Positions 14,959 through 22,997 are shown, counted from the first letter of the stretch. The stretch: DNA of 24,905 nucleotides from DATAMF01 sp964472565 (GCA_964472565.1 CAYYNB010000082.1:1-24905); one strand, 5' to 3'. The notes: generated from the sequence alone by a model not told the origin. Numbers and translations are program-made.

Positions 14959-15142
14959 TGAGCCGGGATGGGCGTCTGTTGGGAAAACAACACGGCGATA
15001 CCGTCCAGTGCCCCTTGCCGCGCGGCGGCAAACTCTCGATATAACGCCAGCGACTCCGGTGCCGTGCGGCTGGTCGCAGCGCCGATTTTGGATGAGATAA
15101 TACCGTTGTTCAAACGGAAGCGGCACGAGTAGGGAGCAAAGC

Positions 15143-16273
15143 ATGAATCTCTTGATGATCGGCGGGGACACAACCGTAGCGGCGGGCGAAGACGGCGCGC
15201 TGTACCAGATGCTGCGGCGTTTCTCCGCCCACTGGGACCGGATCGATATGATCTGCCCGCGCGCCCCCGGCACCCAGGCCCGCACAGTACACGGTAATGT
15301 GCATTTTTACCCGTCTCCCTGGCCCAAATTATTTCAGCCCTGGTTTATCGTGCGCCAGGGCCGCAAGCTGATGAAAGAACGGCAGTACGATCTGGTGGTG
15401 ACACACGACTTCGGCACATTTTACACCGGGATCGGAACCTACCTGTTGACGCGCGGTCAGGGTGTGCCCTATGTCAGCGAAATTCACCATATCGACGGCT
15501 ACCCCCGCGCGGTGACATTGCGCGAGAAAATGTACCGTGCCCTCGCCCAAATTTATCTGCGCTGGGTGTGGCGGCATGTGCTGGCGATCCGTGTAGTGAA
15601 TACGGTTGAAGTGCCCGAACTGCTGAAAAAGCTGGGCGTTCCCCAAGAAAAAATACTGCATCTGCCCTCGTTTTATCTGGATTTCGACGTTTTCCACCCC
15701 ATGCCGGGCGAGCCGTGTAATTACGATCTGTTATTCGTCGGGCGGCTGGCCTCGAATAAGGGATTGTTTACGCTTCTGGATGCGCTGGCGCAGGTCAAAC
15801 AGACCTATCCTGCCGTCCGCCTGGGGATTCTGGGGCGTGGGCCGCTGTTAGGCGCGGTGGAAGAACGCATCGCGGCACTGAATCTCGGCGCTAATGTCAC
15901 CTTTATTCCGCGCCAGCCAAGCGCGCCCGATGTCGCCCGCGTTTACAACCAGGCCAAAATGCTGATCTGCGCGTCCACTGCCGAAGGTGGCCCGCGTGTC
16001 ACCGTCGAGGCGATGGCCTGCGGCGTCCCGGCGATCTCGACTCCGGTAGGAGTCATGGTCGAACTGGTTGAAGACGGCGTAAATGGGCTGCTGTTCCACT
16101 GGGACGCAGCAGAACTGGCCGGCAAGGTGAATCAACTGTTGGCGGACGACCACAAACGCGCCGAGATCGGGGAACAGGGACGGCTCGCTGTGCAAAAATT
16201 CCAGGCGGATGAGGTCATCCAACGTTATGCCCAGGGCTACCAGGACTTGGTCCGGCGGGCTAAGGAGGACTGA
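15143..16273 (+). CDS. GT4-family glycosyltransferase 2
   Basis: A 376-aa GT-B protein. The start ATG is well supported by GGGAG six bases upstream. N-terminal NLLMIGGDTTVAAGEDGALY is followed by an acceptor domain with VPYVSEIHHIDGYPR. The donor domain has LLFVGRLASNKGLFTLLDAL, LGILGRGPLL and the E-x7-E motif in AEGGPRVTVEAMACGVPAI. Polysaccharide assembly is the likely role, but acceptor and sugar are unknown. It is the first of four overlapping GT genes: its TGA shares a base with the ATG of the next one (TGATG at 16271), so translation is probably coupled. Confidence 0.9.
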   Translation: MNLLMIGGDTTVAAGEDGALYQMLRRFSAHWDRIDMICPRAPGTQARTVHGNVHFYPSPWPKLFQPWFIVRQGRKLMKERQYDLVVTHDFGTFYTGIGTYLLTRGQGVPYVSEIHHIDGYPRAVTLREKMYRALAQIYLRWVWRHVLAIRVVNTVEVPELLKKLGVPQEKILHLPSFYLDFDVFHPMPGEPCNYDLLFVGRLASNKGLFTLLDALAQVKQTYPAVRLGILGRGPLLGAVEERIAALNLGANVTFIPRQPSAPDVARVYNQAKMLICASTAEGGPRVTVEAMACGVPAISTPVGVMVELVEDGVNGLLFHWDAAELAGKVNQLLADDHKRAEIGEQGRLAVQKFQADEVIQRYAQGYQDLVRRAKED

Positions 16274-17337
16274 TGCGAGTTCTGATGATGGTGCAGTTGG
16301 TGGATGAGAACGAGTGGATGCGCGGATTCACGATCGGTTGGATACGAGCGTTAGCGGCACGGGTCGAGCACGTCCATGTGATCACTCTGGAAAAAGGGTA
16401 TGCGACGCTGCCCGAAAATGTCAGCGTGCAGTCGATGGGCAAGGAAAAAGGGTACAACCGGCTGCGCGAAATTTGGGAACTGCAACGGGCGATGCTTCGG
16501 GTGATCCGGGATACGGATGTGATTTTTTGCCACATGACGCCCCGGTTGACGTGGGCGGCGGCTCCGCTGGCGATGCTGTTCCGTAAGCCGCAGATGCTGT
16601 GGTTCGCACACCGCCAGAAAACACGCGAACTGCGCCTTGCACTGGCATGCGCGCATTGGATCACGACCTCGACAGAAACCGGTTTTGCATTCCGCAGTCC
16701 TAAAGTGCATGTCATGGGGCAAGGTATTGACACCGCCTTGTTTTCGCCCGGCACTACTCCACCCGACGATCCGCCAGTGGTGATGGCGGTGGGACGCGTT
16801 TCACCGATCAAACATCATCACACCCTGCTCGAAGCGGCGGCGCTGCTGCGGGATCAGTATGGCAATCCCCCGGTGCGGTTTGCCATTGCCGGAGAGCCGC
16901 ACACCGCCAGCGACCAAACATATTATGAAAATCTGCTCAAACGTCGCGCCGAGTTAGGCCTGACCGCACAGGATTTCGATTTTCTGGGCGGTCAGACACA
17001 AAAAGCGTTGGTGGACCTTTACCGCCGCTCGTCCATTGCCGTCAACCTCACCCCGCTCGGATCGTTTGACAAGGTCGTGCTCGAAGCCATGCTCACTGGG
17101 GTTCCGCTGGTAGCCGCGAATCCGGCCTTCGGCGCGTTGCTGGGATCGCATACGGATCAATTGCTCGTAGAGAAGCCTGAAGACGCGTCAAGTGTCGCAC
17201 AACGGCTGGCCGGACTGCTTGCGCTCCCGGCAGCAGAACGAACGGCAATAGGCTTGGAACTGCGCGAACGTACCGCAGCAGAACACAGCCTGGACCACTT
17301 GATGGATCAGTTAGTGAAATTGATGAGTAGGCGCTGA
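16273..17337 (+). CDS. GT4-family glycosyltransferase 3
   Basis: A 354-aa GT-B protein starting RVLMMVQLVDENEWMRGF. Donor-domain features are VMAVGRVSPIKHHHTLLEAA, VRFAIAGEPHTAS and TPLGSFDKVVLEAMLTGVPL. In this last segment the first Glu of the usual E-x7-E motif is Gly, while the second is kept, a variant seen in a subset of GT4 enzymes. It overlaps by one base with both neighbours (TGATG at 16271 and 17335). It probably adds one sugar in the repeat unit made by this cluster; donor and acceptor cannot be read from sequence. Confidence 0.88.
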   Translation: MRVLMMVQLVDENEWMRGFTIGWIRALAARVEHVHVITLEKGYATLPENVSVQSMGKEKGYNRLREIWELQRAMLRVIRDTDVIFCHMTPRLTWAAAPLAMLFRKPQMLWFAHRQKTRELRLALACAHWITTSTETGFAFRSPKVHVMGQGIDTALFSPGTTPPDDPPVVMAVGRVSPIKHHHTLLEAAALLRDQYGNPPVRFAIAGEPHTASDQTYYENLLKRRAELGLTAQDFDFLGGQTQKALVDLYRRSSIAVNLTPLGSFDKVVLEAMLTGVPLVAANPAFGALLGSHTDQLLVEKPEDASSVAQRLAGLLALPAAERTAIGLELRERTAAEHSLDHLMDQLVKLMSRR

Positions 17338-18500
17338 TGCGGCTGATTTATCTCTGCAATAACCGGCTTCCCACCGAAAAAGCACACGGCCTGCAAATCG
17401 TCCAGATGTGTGAAGCGTTTGCCGACGCGGGCAGCACAGTCACGCTGGTTTCGTCGCGGCGCATTAATACCGCTGCCATGCGTGCCGTGCCCGATCTGTG
17501 GTCCCATTACGGCGTGAAGCAAAATTTCACGTTTCGGCGGTTGGTCTGCCTGGACCTGATCGACACGCTGCCCGCCCGCATCCAGCGGTTGACGTTTCTG
17601 CTGCAAACCCTGACCTATCTGATCGCGCTGTTGATCTGGCTGCTGCCGCGCCGCGCCGATGTGTTTTATACGCGCGATCTGTTTATTGCAGTGCTCGTCA
17701 AACTGATCCGGCCTCGCGTCCCGCTGGCCTATGAGGTCCACCAACTGAGCCACTCCCGCCTGGGAAGCCGCTTGCAGTGTTGGGTGATGCGCCGCGCCTA
17801 TGTGATCGCTGTGACCCAACACTTGGCCGCAAAAATCGAGGCGAAGCGGATCATGGTGGCCCACGATGGCTACCGTCAGGCCCGTTTTGAGAATCTACCG
17901 GGCAAAACAGACGCGCGGGCAGATGTGGGGATTCCGGCGGATGCGTTTGTCGTCGGCTATGTCGGCCAACTCCATACGATGCGCATGTCAAAGGGGCTGG
18001 ATACGCTGGTGGATGCCATCGCACAGACGCCGCGCGAAGTCCATTTGCTGGTGGTAGGTGGGCCAGCGGAGGGAGTCGAGCAGGTGCGCCAGCAGTGGCA
18101 GGCGTGCGGCTTGCCCGCCGATTTGCTGCACACCAGCGGACAGGTGCGCGCGGAAGCCGTGCCGCGTTATATGGCGGCGATGGATGTCGGCGCGATGCCC
18201 CTGCCCTGGACCGAACACTTCGCCTATTACGCCTCCGCCATCAAATTATTTGAATATATGGCAGCGGGCTGTGTGCTTCTGGCGTCAGACTTGCCCAGCA
18301 CGGCAGAAGTGGTGCAAAATGAAGTCTCCGCGCTGTTGGCTCCCCCCGGCGATGGAGCCGCGTTTGCGGCGTCGCTTCAGCGCTTGGCGGATGATGCTGA
18401 TCTTTGCGCGTATCTCAGCCAGCAGGCTAAGGAGATTGCCCGCCAGTACACCTGGGAAGTGCGGGCGGCACGGATTATTGAGTGGGTCCAATGCGAGTAG
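17337..18500 (+). CDS. GT4-family glycosyltransferase 4, membrane-associated
   Basis: A 387-aa GT-B protein. N-terminal RLIYLCNNRLPTEKAHGLQI is typical of a GT4 subgroup. A long hydrophobic stretch around residues 82-103 (LTFLLQTLTYLIALLIWLLP) in the acceptor domain suggests monotopic membrane binding, useful for a lipid-linked acceptor. The donor domain has VVGYVGQLHTMRMSKGLDTL, HLLVVGGPAEG and YASAIKLFEYMAAGCVLLAS, the (S)xxKxFEYMAxG form of the C-terminal Glu motif. The start overlaps the preceding gene by one base. The end overlaps the next gene by 10 bp. Confidence 0.88.
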   Translation: MRLIYLCNNRLPTEKAHGLQIVQMCEAFADAGSTVTLVSSRRINTAAMRAVPDLWSHYGVKQNFTFRRLVCLDLIDTLPARIQRLTFLLQTLTYLIALLIWLLPRRADVFYTRDLFIAVLVKLIRPRVPLAYEVHQLSHSRLGSRLQCWVMRRAYVIAVTQHLAAKIEAKRIMVAHDGYRQARFENLPGKTDARADVGIPADAFVVGYVGQLHTMRMSKGLDTLVDAIAQTPREVHLLVVGGPAEGVEQVRQQWQACGLPADLLHTSGQVRAEAVPRYMAAMDVGAMPLPWTEHFAYYASAIKLFEYMAAGCVLLASDLPSTAEVVQNEVSALLAPPGDGAAFAASLQRLADDADLCAYLSQQAKEIARQYTWEVRAARIIEWVQCE

Positions 18501-19585
18501 CACTCTTTACACCAGAAATCACCTCTTCCTATGGCTGGGCGCGCTATGCCCTGGAAATGGGTCGCGCGCTCAGTCAGCAGGGCGTGGAGATCGTGGCGAT
18601 CACCCAACCCACCCCCGCCGAACATTTCTCCTGGCTGACCGGTGTGCGCCCCGTTCTGCCGATGCTCGTGCCCCGTTCGCGCGGCTTTTTGATTCGCTCG
18701 CTGCTGGCGGCTCCGCGTGTCCGGCGGGCAGTGGCCGATTGTGATGTAATTCATGTGGTAGCCGAACCCTACACGCCGCTGGCGATGTGGGCCGCCTCCC
18801 AACAGCGTGTCGTCGTGACGGCGCATGGCACCTATGTGCCGCAAACCGCGCGCCGCCGCTGGGTTGGATCGCTCTACCGCCGCGCCTATCGTCGTGCCCA
18901 TCTGATCGCGGTGAGCCATTACACCGCCCAACAGCTACGCGCCGCCCTGCCGGATGCTAACCTCACCATGATTCATAATGGGGTGCATTTCGAGCGCTTC
19001 CAAAAGCCCATGCCGCCGCCGGACAAGTTCGGCCCCACCGTAATGGCATCCGGCGGGGTGAAGTATCGCAAAGGCACGCATCTGCTGGTCGAGGCGCTGG
19101 CCCAGGTCCGCGACCAGATTCCCGATGTGCAGCTTGTCGTCACCGGGCGACAGGACGAAGGGGCCTACACCCAGCAGGTGCGCAAACAGATCGACGAATT
19201 GGGCCTCGCTCAACAGGTGCATCTGGTAGGACAAATTTCTGAAGAACAACTCCTGGCGTGGTACCAGCATTGTGATGTGTTCGCCCTGCCCTCGCTCAAT
19301 GTGGGGGAGCAGTTCGAGGGCTTTGGCCTGGTCTTTCTCGAAGCCAGCGCCTGTGGCCGCCCCGTGATCGGCACGTTGGGCAGCGGCGTCGAAGAGGCGG
19401 TACTTCCCAACGAAACCGGGCTGCTCGTCCCCCAGAACGATGTTCCCGTGCTGGCTAATGCGCTCATCCATCTGCTGACCGATGCGGCGCTGCGCCATGC
19501 GATGGGGGACGCTGGACGGCGTTACGCCCAATCACAGGATTGGTCGGTAGTCGCCGAGCAGGTGCAGCGCCTCTACCAGCCATAA
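18491..19585 (+). CDS. GT4-family glycosyltransferase 5
   Basis: A 364-aa GT-B protein starting RVALFTPEITSSYGWARYAL. Further segments are VVVTAHGTYVPQ in the acceptor domain, then MASGGVKYRKGTHLLVEALA, LVVTGRQDEGAY and the E-x7-E motif in FEGFGLVFLEASACGRPVI followed by GSGVEEAV. A GTG at 18482 would add three residues. I prefer ATG 18491, because every other GT in this cluster starts MR/MN followed by a hydrophobic strand. It is the last gene of the cluster, ending directly before a strong terminator. Confidence 0.88.
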   Translation: MRVALFTPEITSSYGWARYALEMGRALSQQGVEIVAITQPTPAEHFSWLTGVRPVLPMLVPRSRGFLIRSLLAAPRVRRAVADCDVIHVVAEPYTPLAMWAASQQRVVVTAHGTYVPQTARRRWVGSLYRRAYRRAHLIAVSHYTAQQLRAALPDANLTMIHNGVHFERFQKPMPPPDKFGPTVMASGGVKYRKGTHLLVEALAQVRDQIPDVQLVVTGRQDEGAYTQQVRKQIDELGLAQQVHLVGQISEEQLLAWYQHCDVFALPSLNVGEQFEGFGLVFLEASACGRPVIGTLGSGVEEAVLPNETGLLVPQNDVPVLANALIHLLTDAALRHAMGDAGRRYAQSQDWSVVAEQVQRLYQP

Positions 19586-19588
19586 ACG

Positions 19589-19619
19589 ATGAAGGGAGCG
19601 GTGTGCTCCCTTCATTTTT
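19589..19619 (+). terminator. Strong rho-independent terminator of the GT cluster
   Basis: An 11-bp perfect stem, ATGAAGGGAGC (19589-19599) with GCTCCCTTCAT (19605-19615), loop GGTGT, followed by TTTTTC. It starts three bases after the last GT stop codon. Confidence 0.92.
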
Positions 19620-19630
19620 CGGGTGGGCGG

Positions 19631-20512
19631 CTACCTCACCGCCTGCCGAATTGCCGGAATAATCTCCTGGGCGAACACCTCAATCTGTTCTCGTTCGCGC
19701 CCCCCAACCGGCCAGAACAGGAATGTATCCACGCGGTATTCCTGGTGCAGCCGTGCCAGTTCATCCACCCAATACGCCACCGGGCCGATCATCTCATCTT
19801 TTGTTGATGCCACCACCGGACGGATCGCGCCCATCAAATTATAGCCGCGCCGAATTTCCGAAGGATCGCGCCCCGCGCGAACCGCGCCGTCATCAATGGC
19901 GGCGTTCAAGGCTGGTAGTTTGCCGGGGGGCACATAAGGCCGCGACACCAGCACCCCATCCGCCATTCGCCCGGTCAGGCGCAGCATCCGGGGACCAATC
20001 GCCCCTGTCCAGATCGGTATCCGGTGCGCGGGAGCCGGACCGGGCCGCGCCCCTTTGACCTGATAAATCGTCCCTTCATAATCAAAGGTGCCGCCGGCAT
20101 GATCCCAGAAACCGCGCAGAATATGCAGGGCTTCTTCAAAAGCGCTATACGCTTCACCCGGCGTGCGCGCCTCACCGCCGTAAGCCTCCACACCCTGCCA
20201 AAATACGCCGGCTCCCAAACCGAGTTCGACACGGCCCCCGGTCAAAACGTCGAGTGTCGCCGCCATTTTCGCCAGCATAACCGGGGGACGCAGCGGCAGA
20301 TTCGCCACATTTGTTGCCACATGCACCTGCTGAGTGTGGGTGGCTAAGGCGGTTAAGAGCGTCCACGTATCCAGAAAGCGGCGGTTATACGGATGATCCT
20401 GGATGGTGATCAAGTCCAATCGAAGATCATCCGCCAACCGCGCCAATTGAAACGCGTCCTGCGCCTGTTCCGACGAGGGATCGATATTGATGCCAAACCG
20501 GATGCTGTTCAT
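19631..20512 (-). CDS. LLM-class flavin-dependent oxidoreductase (bacterial luciferase-like)
   Basis: A 293-aa luciferase-like TIM barrel. Typical segments are RFGINIDP at the start, LDLITIQDHPYNRRFLDTW, TLLTALATHTQQVHVATNV, LRPPVMLAKMAATLDVLTGGR and ELGLGAGVFWQGVEAYG. Family members use FMN or coenzyme F420; which one is used here cannot be decided. The start is supported by GGAG eight bases upstream. It lies 13 bp after yceI on the same strand, so it is probably part of a marR-yceI-LLM operon under the MarR operator. A redox or detoxification role is inferred from that context. Confidence 0.88.
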   Translation of the reverse strand: MNSIRFGINIDPSSEQAQDAFQLARLADDLRLDLITIQDHPYNRRFLDTWTLLTALATHTQQVHVATNVANLPLRPPVMLAKMAATLDVLTGGRVELGLGAGVFWQGVEAYGGEARTPGEAYSAFEEALHILRGFWDHAGGTFDYEGTIYQVKGARPGPAPAHRIPIWTGAIGPRMLRLTGRMADGVLVSRPYVPPGKLPALNAAIDDGAVRAGRDPSEIRRGYNLMGAIRPVVASTKDEMIGPVAYWVDELARLHQEYRVDTFLFWPVGGREREQIEVFAQEIIPAIRQAVR

Positions 20513-20525
20513 GGGGCTTTCTCCG

Positions 20526-21065
20526 CTAAACGGCTTCGGTTACTTCCTGCTTGATCAGTTCGAGTTCAACATCGATTGTAATCACATCGCCCACCAGCCA
20601 ACCACCCGCTTCGAGCGCCTGATTCCAGTTCAGGCCCCAGTCTTTGCGGTTGATCTTCGTGCGGCCACTAAACCCGGCGATCATCATCCCCCAGGGATTC
20701 TTTGCCTGCCCTGCGTATTCAACGTCCATTACCACTTCACGCGCCTCGCCGCGAATGGTCAGATCGCCGATCAGACGAGCGGTGCTTTCCCCGGTACGCT
20801 CCACACGCTTGCTCTTGAAAGTGAGAAAAGGATACTTGTCGGCGTCCAGAAAATCAGGCGATTTCAGATGAGCATCACGGCGCGCTTCGCGGGTGTTGAT
20901 GCTGTTCGCGTCGATTTGAATATCAACAACTGTTGCTTCAGGCTTATTCTCGTCCAGTTCAATCCGGCCCTCAAACTTCTCGAATTCGCCGCGCACATTG
21001 GTGAACATCATGTGACGAACGGTGAAGTGAACCGAAGAGTGAGCGAAATCAATTTGCCAGGTCAT
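20526..21065 (-). CDS. YceI-family lipocalin-like protein (cytoplasmic form)
   Basis: A 179-aa complete YceI domain: WQIDFAHSSVHFTVRHMMF at the N-terminus, FEGRIELDENKPEA, INTREARRDAHLKSPDFLDA, YPFLTFKSKRVE and FSGRTKINRKDWGLNWN. The family forms a beta-barrel that binds polyisoprenoid or other lipophilic chains. Many members are periplasmic; this one has no signal peptide and is probably cytoplasmic. The start is supported by GGAGG eight bases upstream. A perfect 20-bp palindrome lies 38-57 bp before the start codon, and the marR gene is just upstream on the same strand. Confidence 0.93.
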   Translation of the reverse strand: MTWQIDFAHSSVHFTVRHMMFTNVRGEFEKFEGRIELDENKPEATVVDIQIDANSINTREARRDAHLKSPDFLDADKYPFLTFKSKRVERTGESTARLIGDLTIRGEAREVVMDVEYAGQAKNPWGMMIAGFSGRTKINRKDWGLNWNQALEAGGWLVGDVITIDVELELIKQEVTEAV

Positions 21066-21102
21066 GTGATCATCCTCCGAGATGAAATTCGTTTTAAGGT
21101 AT

Positions 21103-21122
21103 ACTGTTTATATATAAACAGT
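21103..21122. promoter_or_regulatory. Perfect 20-bp palindromic operator before yceI (MarR site 1)
   Basis: ACTGTTTATATATAAACAGT equals its own reverse complement. It lies in the 80-bp gap between marR and yceI. A 16/20-identical site overlaps the marR promoter, so both are likely bound by the MarR protein encoded here. Confidence 0.75.
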
Positions 21123-21145
21123 TCTCGCAAAAAAAAGAGGACACT

Positions 21146-21589
21146 TTACCGTAATGCCCGATCCAGTTTCGCCAGCAGAGTCAAAAGCGTATCTCTTTCA
21201 CCATCATTGAGTTGTTCAAACTGCTGTCCTATCGCTTCTTCCAGCGCCGGGGCCGCCTGTTTAAACAATTCTGCACCCGCCGCCGTCAGATGCAGATGGT
21301 ACGTCCGCCGATCCTGCGGATCGTTGCGGCGTTCCACCAGCCCCGCCAGTTCCAGGCGGTCAATCAACCCACAGACATTTCCTTTTGTAACCAGCAGCCG
21401 GTCCGCCAGCATCTGCTGATTTAGTCCCGGTTCCGTCGCCAGTCGCGACAGCACATCAAACTGCGCACCGGTCAGTCCATAAGGCTGAAGTGCGTTTTGC
21501 TCTTCATGCACCAGCCGCGTATTTAAGCGAGCTAAGTGCAGCCGCGCAAGCACGCTGGGACGATATTGGCGTTGGATAGCAGGTTTCAT
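21146..21589 (-). CDS. MarR-family transcriptional regulator
   Basis: A 147-aa winged-helix repressor-type protein. Segments are LHLARLNTRLVHEEQNALQPYG (dimer helix), LTGAQFDVLSRLA, LNQQMLADRLLVTKGNVCGL (recognition helix) and the wing RRNDPQDRRTYHLHLTAAG. The frame stays open to 21667, but a TTGACA-17-TATACT promoter at 21652-21624 places transcription start near 21617, so the longer starts are excluded. ATG 21607 would leave a leader of only about 10 nt without a ribosome binding site, so I chose ATG 21589. MarR proteins usually repress and are released by lipophilic or oxidising ligands. Targets here are probably itself, yceI and the LLM oxidoreductase gene. Confidence 0.9.
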   Translation of the reverse strand: MKPAIQRQYRPSVLARLHLARLNTRLVHEEQNALQPYGLTGAQFDVLSRLATEPGLNQQMLADRLLVTKGNVCGLIDRLELAGLVERRNDPQDRRTYHLHLTAAGAELFKQAAPALEEAIGQQFEQLNDGERDTLLTLLAKLDRALR

Positions 21590-21613
21590 GGCGCCCAAAC
21601 CGTTCATATCTGA

Positions 21614-21633
21614 ACTGTTTATAAGTATACAGA
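21614..21633. promoter_or_regulatory. Degenerate palindromic operator at the marR promoter (MarR site 2)
   Basis: ACTGTTTATAAGTATACAGA matches the yceI palindrome at 16 of 20 positions, with one half-site intact. It covers the marR -10 box (21624-21629) and the predicted transcription start, the usual geometry for autorepression. Confidence 0.65.
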
Positions 21634-21652
21634 TTATCTGAGATATTGTCAA
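21624..21652 (-). promoter_or_regulatory. Sigma-70 promoter of marR
   Basis: Perfect TTGACA (21652-21647), 17 bp, TATACT (21629-21624) on the minus strand. Start of transcription is near 21617. Confidence 0.75.
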
Positions 21653-21656
21653 GACC

Positions 21657-21739
21657 ATTCCAAGCAAATAATTACCCCGTATCTATCCAGTTTGACTCCC
21701 CTTCCCTGGGGGATGGGGTAAAAAAATAGTGGCGCAGCC
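21657..21739. repeat. Dispersed intergenic repeat, copy B
   Basis: This is the most complete copy: ATTCCAAGCAAATAATTACCC, then AGTTTGACTCCCCTTCCCT, GGGGGATGGGGTAAAAAAA and a final GGCGCAGCC. The middle can form a stem CCCCTTCCC/GGGATGGGG with one mismatch. It follows the marR promoter and precedes the 178-aa gene. Confidence 0.65.
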
Positions 21740-21830
21740 CAAACATCTGATCCAATTTGCGCGAAGCGGTCAACTGGACCTATAACACAACTATCCCCTG
21801 AAGTTTAATGAGGAAAAGGAGCGAGGCCAT

Positions 21831-22367
21831 ATGTACACCTGTGATCCCAATCTCGAACTCGATGGCTTTACCGCCATTTCTTTAGTCAGCAGCGTGAATG
21901 TCAAAGCTTATTTTGATATTCTGGCCGCCCATCACCTGGATCAAATTGTTCCCGAAGGCTGGTACTCCGTTCAGGAAATTCTCAATGTGTTCAATGACAT
22001 CGAAAAGCGTACCGGGGCGATGTTCGATCTCGTGAGCGTGGGCATGGCTGTCGCTGTGGTCAAACCCTTTCCGCCCGATAAAAAACCAACCCTGCTTCAA
22101 TTTTTGAACGTTTATAATGAGCGTTATCGTCAGTCACACCGCAACGGTGATCCCGGCCAGATCGATGCTCAGCAAATCGGCGAAACAGAATTCATTCTCC
22201 AGGTGCAGGTTCCTTATCCCGACGATATGATGTACGGGTTATTTTACGGTTATGTTCGCGAACTACGGCCTGCGGATAAACATTTTATTGTGAAGTATGA
22301 TGAAAACCGTCTGCGCAAAGATAAAGGCGGTGACATAACCATCTTCCATATCCAATGGGATAAATAA
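21831..22367 (+). CDS. Conserved-looking hypothetical protein, 178 aa
   Basis: I do not recognise the family. The protein is soluble, with no signal or TM segment. It starts with an acidic region (CDPNLELDGFTAISLVSS), then GWYSVQEILNVFNDIEKRTG, a helix-rich part, LLQFLNVYNERYRQSHRNGD, and beta-type C-terminal strands (FILQVQVPYPDDMMYGLFYG, HFIVKYDE, ITIFHIQWD). Helices followed by a mixed alpha/beta part recall small ligand-sensing domains such as the HNOB/V4R type, but I see no diagnostic residue, so this is only a lead. AAAGGAG nine bases upstream supports the start. It faces a STAS-like gene across 142 bp. Confidence 0.7.
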   Translation: MYTCDPNLELDGFTAISLVSSVNVKAYFDILAAHHLDQIVPEGWYSVQEILNVFNDIEKRTGAMFDLVSVGMAVAVVKPFPPDKKPTLLQFLNVYNERYRQSHRNGDPGQIDAQQIGETEFILQVQVPYPDDMMYGLFYGYVRELRPADKHFIVKYDENRLRKDKGGDITIFHIQWDK

Positions 22368-22440
22368 TTTGTGAGCCTGCCCAAGCGCAGGGAACCAGTC
22401 TATAAAGGCGCACTGTTTTTCCGCCTCGCCAACTGGCTAC

Positions 22441-22467
22441 GCCCCGGTAGGCGATCCGAACCGGGGC
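22441..22467. terminator. GC-rich inverted repeat between convergent genes
   Basis: GCCCCGGT (22441-22448) and ACCGGGGC (22460-22467) form a perfect 8-bp stem with an 11-nt loop between the 178-aa gene and the convergent STAS-like gene. The following CACTCTTTCC is only weakly T-rich, so it is at best a poor intrinsic terminator. Confidence 0.35.
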
Positions 22468-22509
22468 CACTCTTTCCGTGACGCTCAACGCACACACATG
22501 TAGAAGCAA

Positions 22510-22869
22510 TCACCCAATCAGGATGCTTCTGGCCTGCTGAAAAGCGTCGTCCAGGTTATCAAACAGCGGAAACATCAATTTCTGACGCATCTCATCCACA
22601 TATTCAGGAGGAAGTACGTAGACAAGCCCACGTAAATACGGCTGAGGAGCACCATTCTGAGATATCATGCTAATGATCTGCATGAATTCCCCAATAAATG
22701 CGGTAGATGCAGCCCTCATATCTGCAATCCACACAACGGGCTGGACTTGTGTCTCCAGCAACCGTTGCCCTTCTTCTCGTCCGGCGGCTAATTCAGCTAT
22801 CGAATAATCGGCATACAGCGTTTCAAGAATAATCGGTTCATTAGGTAGTTTTTGAAGTTGGCGTAACAT
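22510..22869 (-). CDS. STAS/SpoIIAA-like small protein, second copy type
   Basis: A 119-aa protein with the same design as the one at 10052-10435: an early strand (PIILETLYADYSIAEL), a helix (GREEGQRLLETQ), a central strand VVWIADMRAA, then LRGLVYVLPPEYV, and a terminal FDNLDDAFQQARSILIG, corresponding to the SEDEALTLARRLL end of the other protein. Direct sequence identity is low. It has no catalytic motif. The start is supported by AAAGGA about 10 bases upstream. It appears monocistronic and lies divergent from the fucose-isomerase-like gene. It may be a regulatory or carrier-like protein; no partner is visible. Confidence 0.65.
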   Translation of the reverse strand: MLRQLQKLPNEPIILETLYADYSIAELAAGREEGQRLLETQVQPVVWIADMRAASTAFIGEFMQIISMISQNGAPQPYLRGLVYVLPPEYVDEMRQKLMFPLFDNLDDAFQQARSILIG

Positions 22870-22997
22870 CCGAAAAAGTTCCTTTTCCTAACTATGGCAG
22901 AGATTCTATATCATGGAATTGGGTTAGAAATCAATAGGCTGAGTGAAATCTGGATGTTTTGCTTGCCCGGTCACTCAGGAACATAATTGAGAGTAAC

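Noticed and set aside
14389..15285. 298-codon minus-strand frame over GT 1 and GT 2
   Set aside because: Most of it is antisense to two certain glycosyltransferase genes and it has shadow-type composition; the short coding-like stretch in the gap is in a different frame and is reported separately.
21590..21667. Longer starts for the MarR gene (21667 and 21607)
   Set aside because: A TTGACA-17-TATACT promoter and the operator lie inside this stretch; 21607 would have only about 10 nt of leader and no ribosome binding site.
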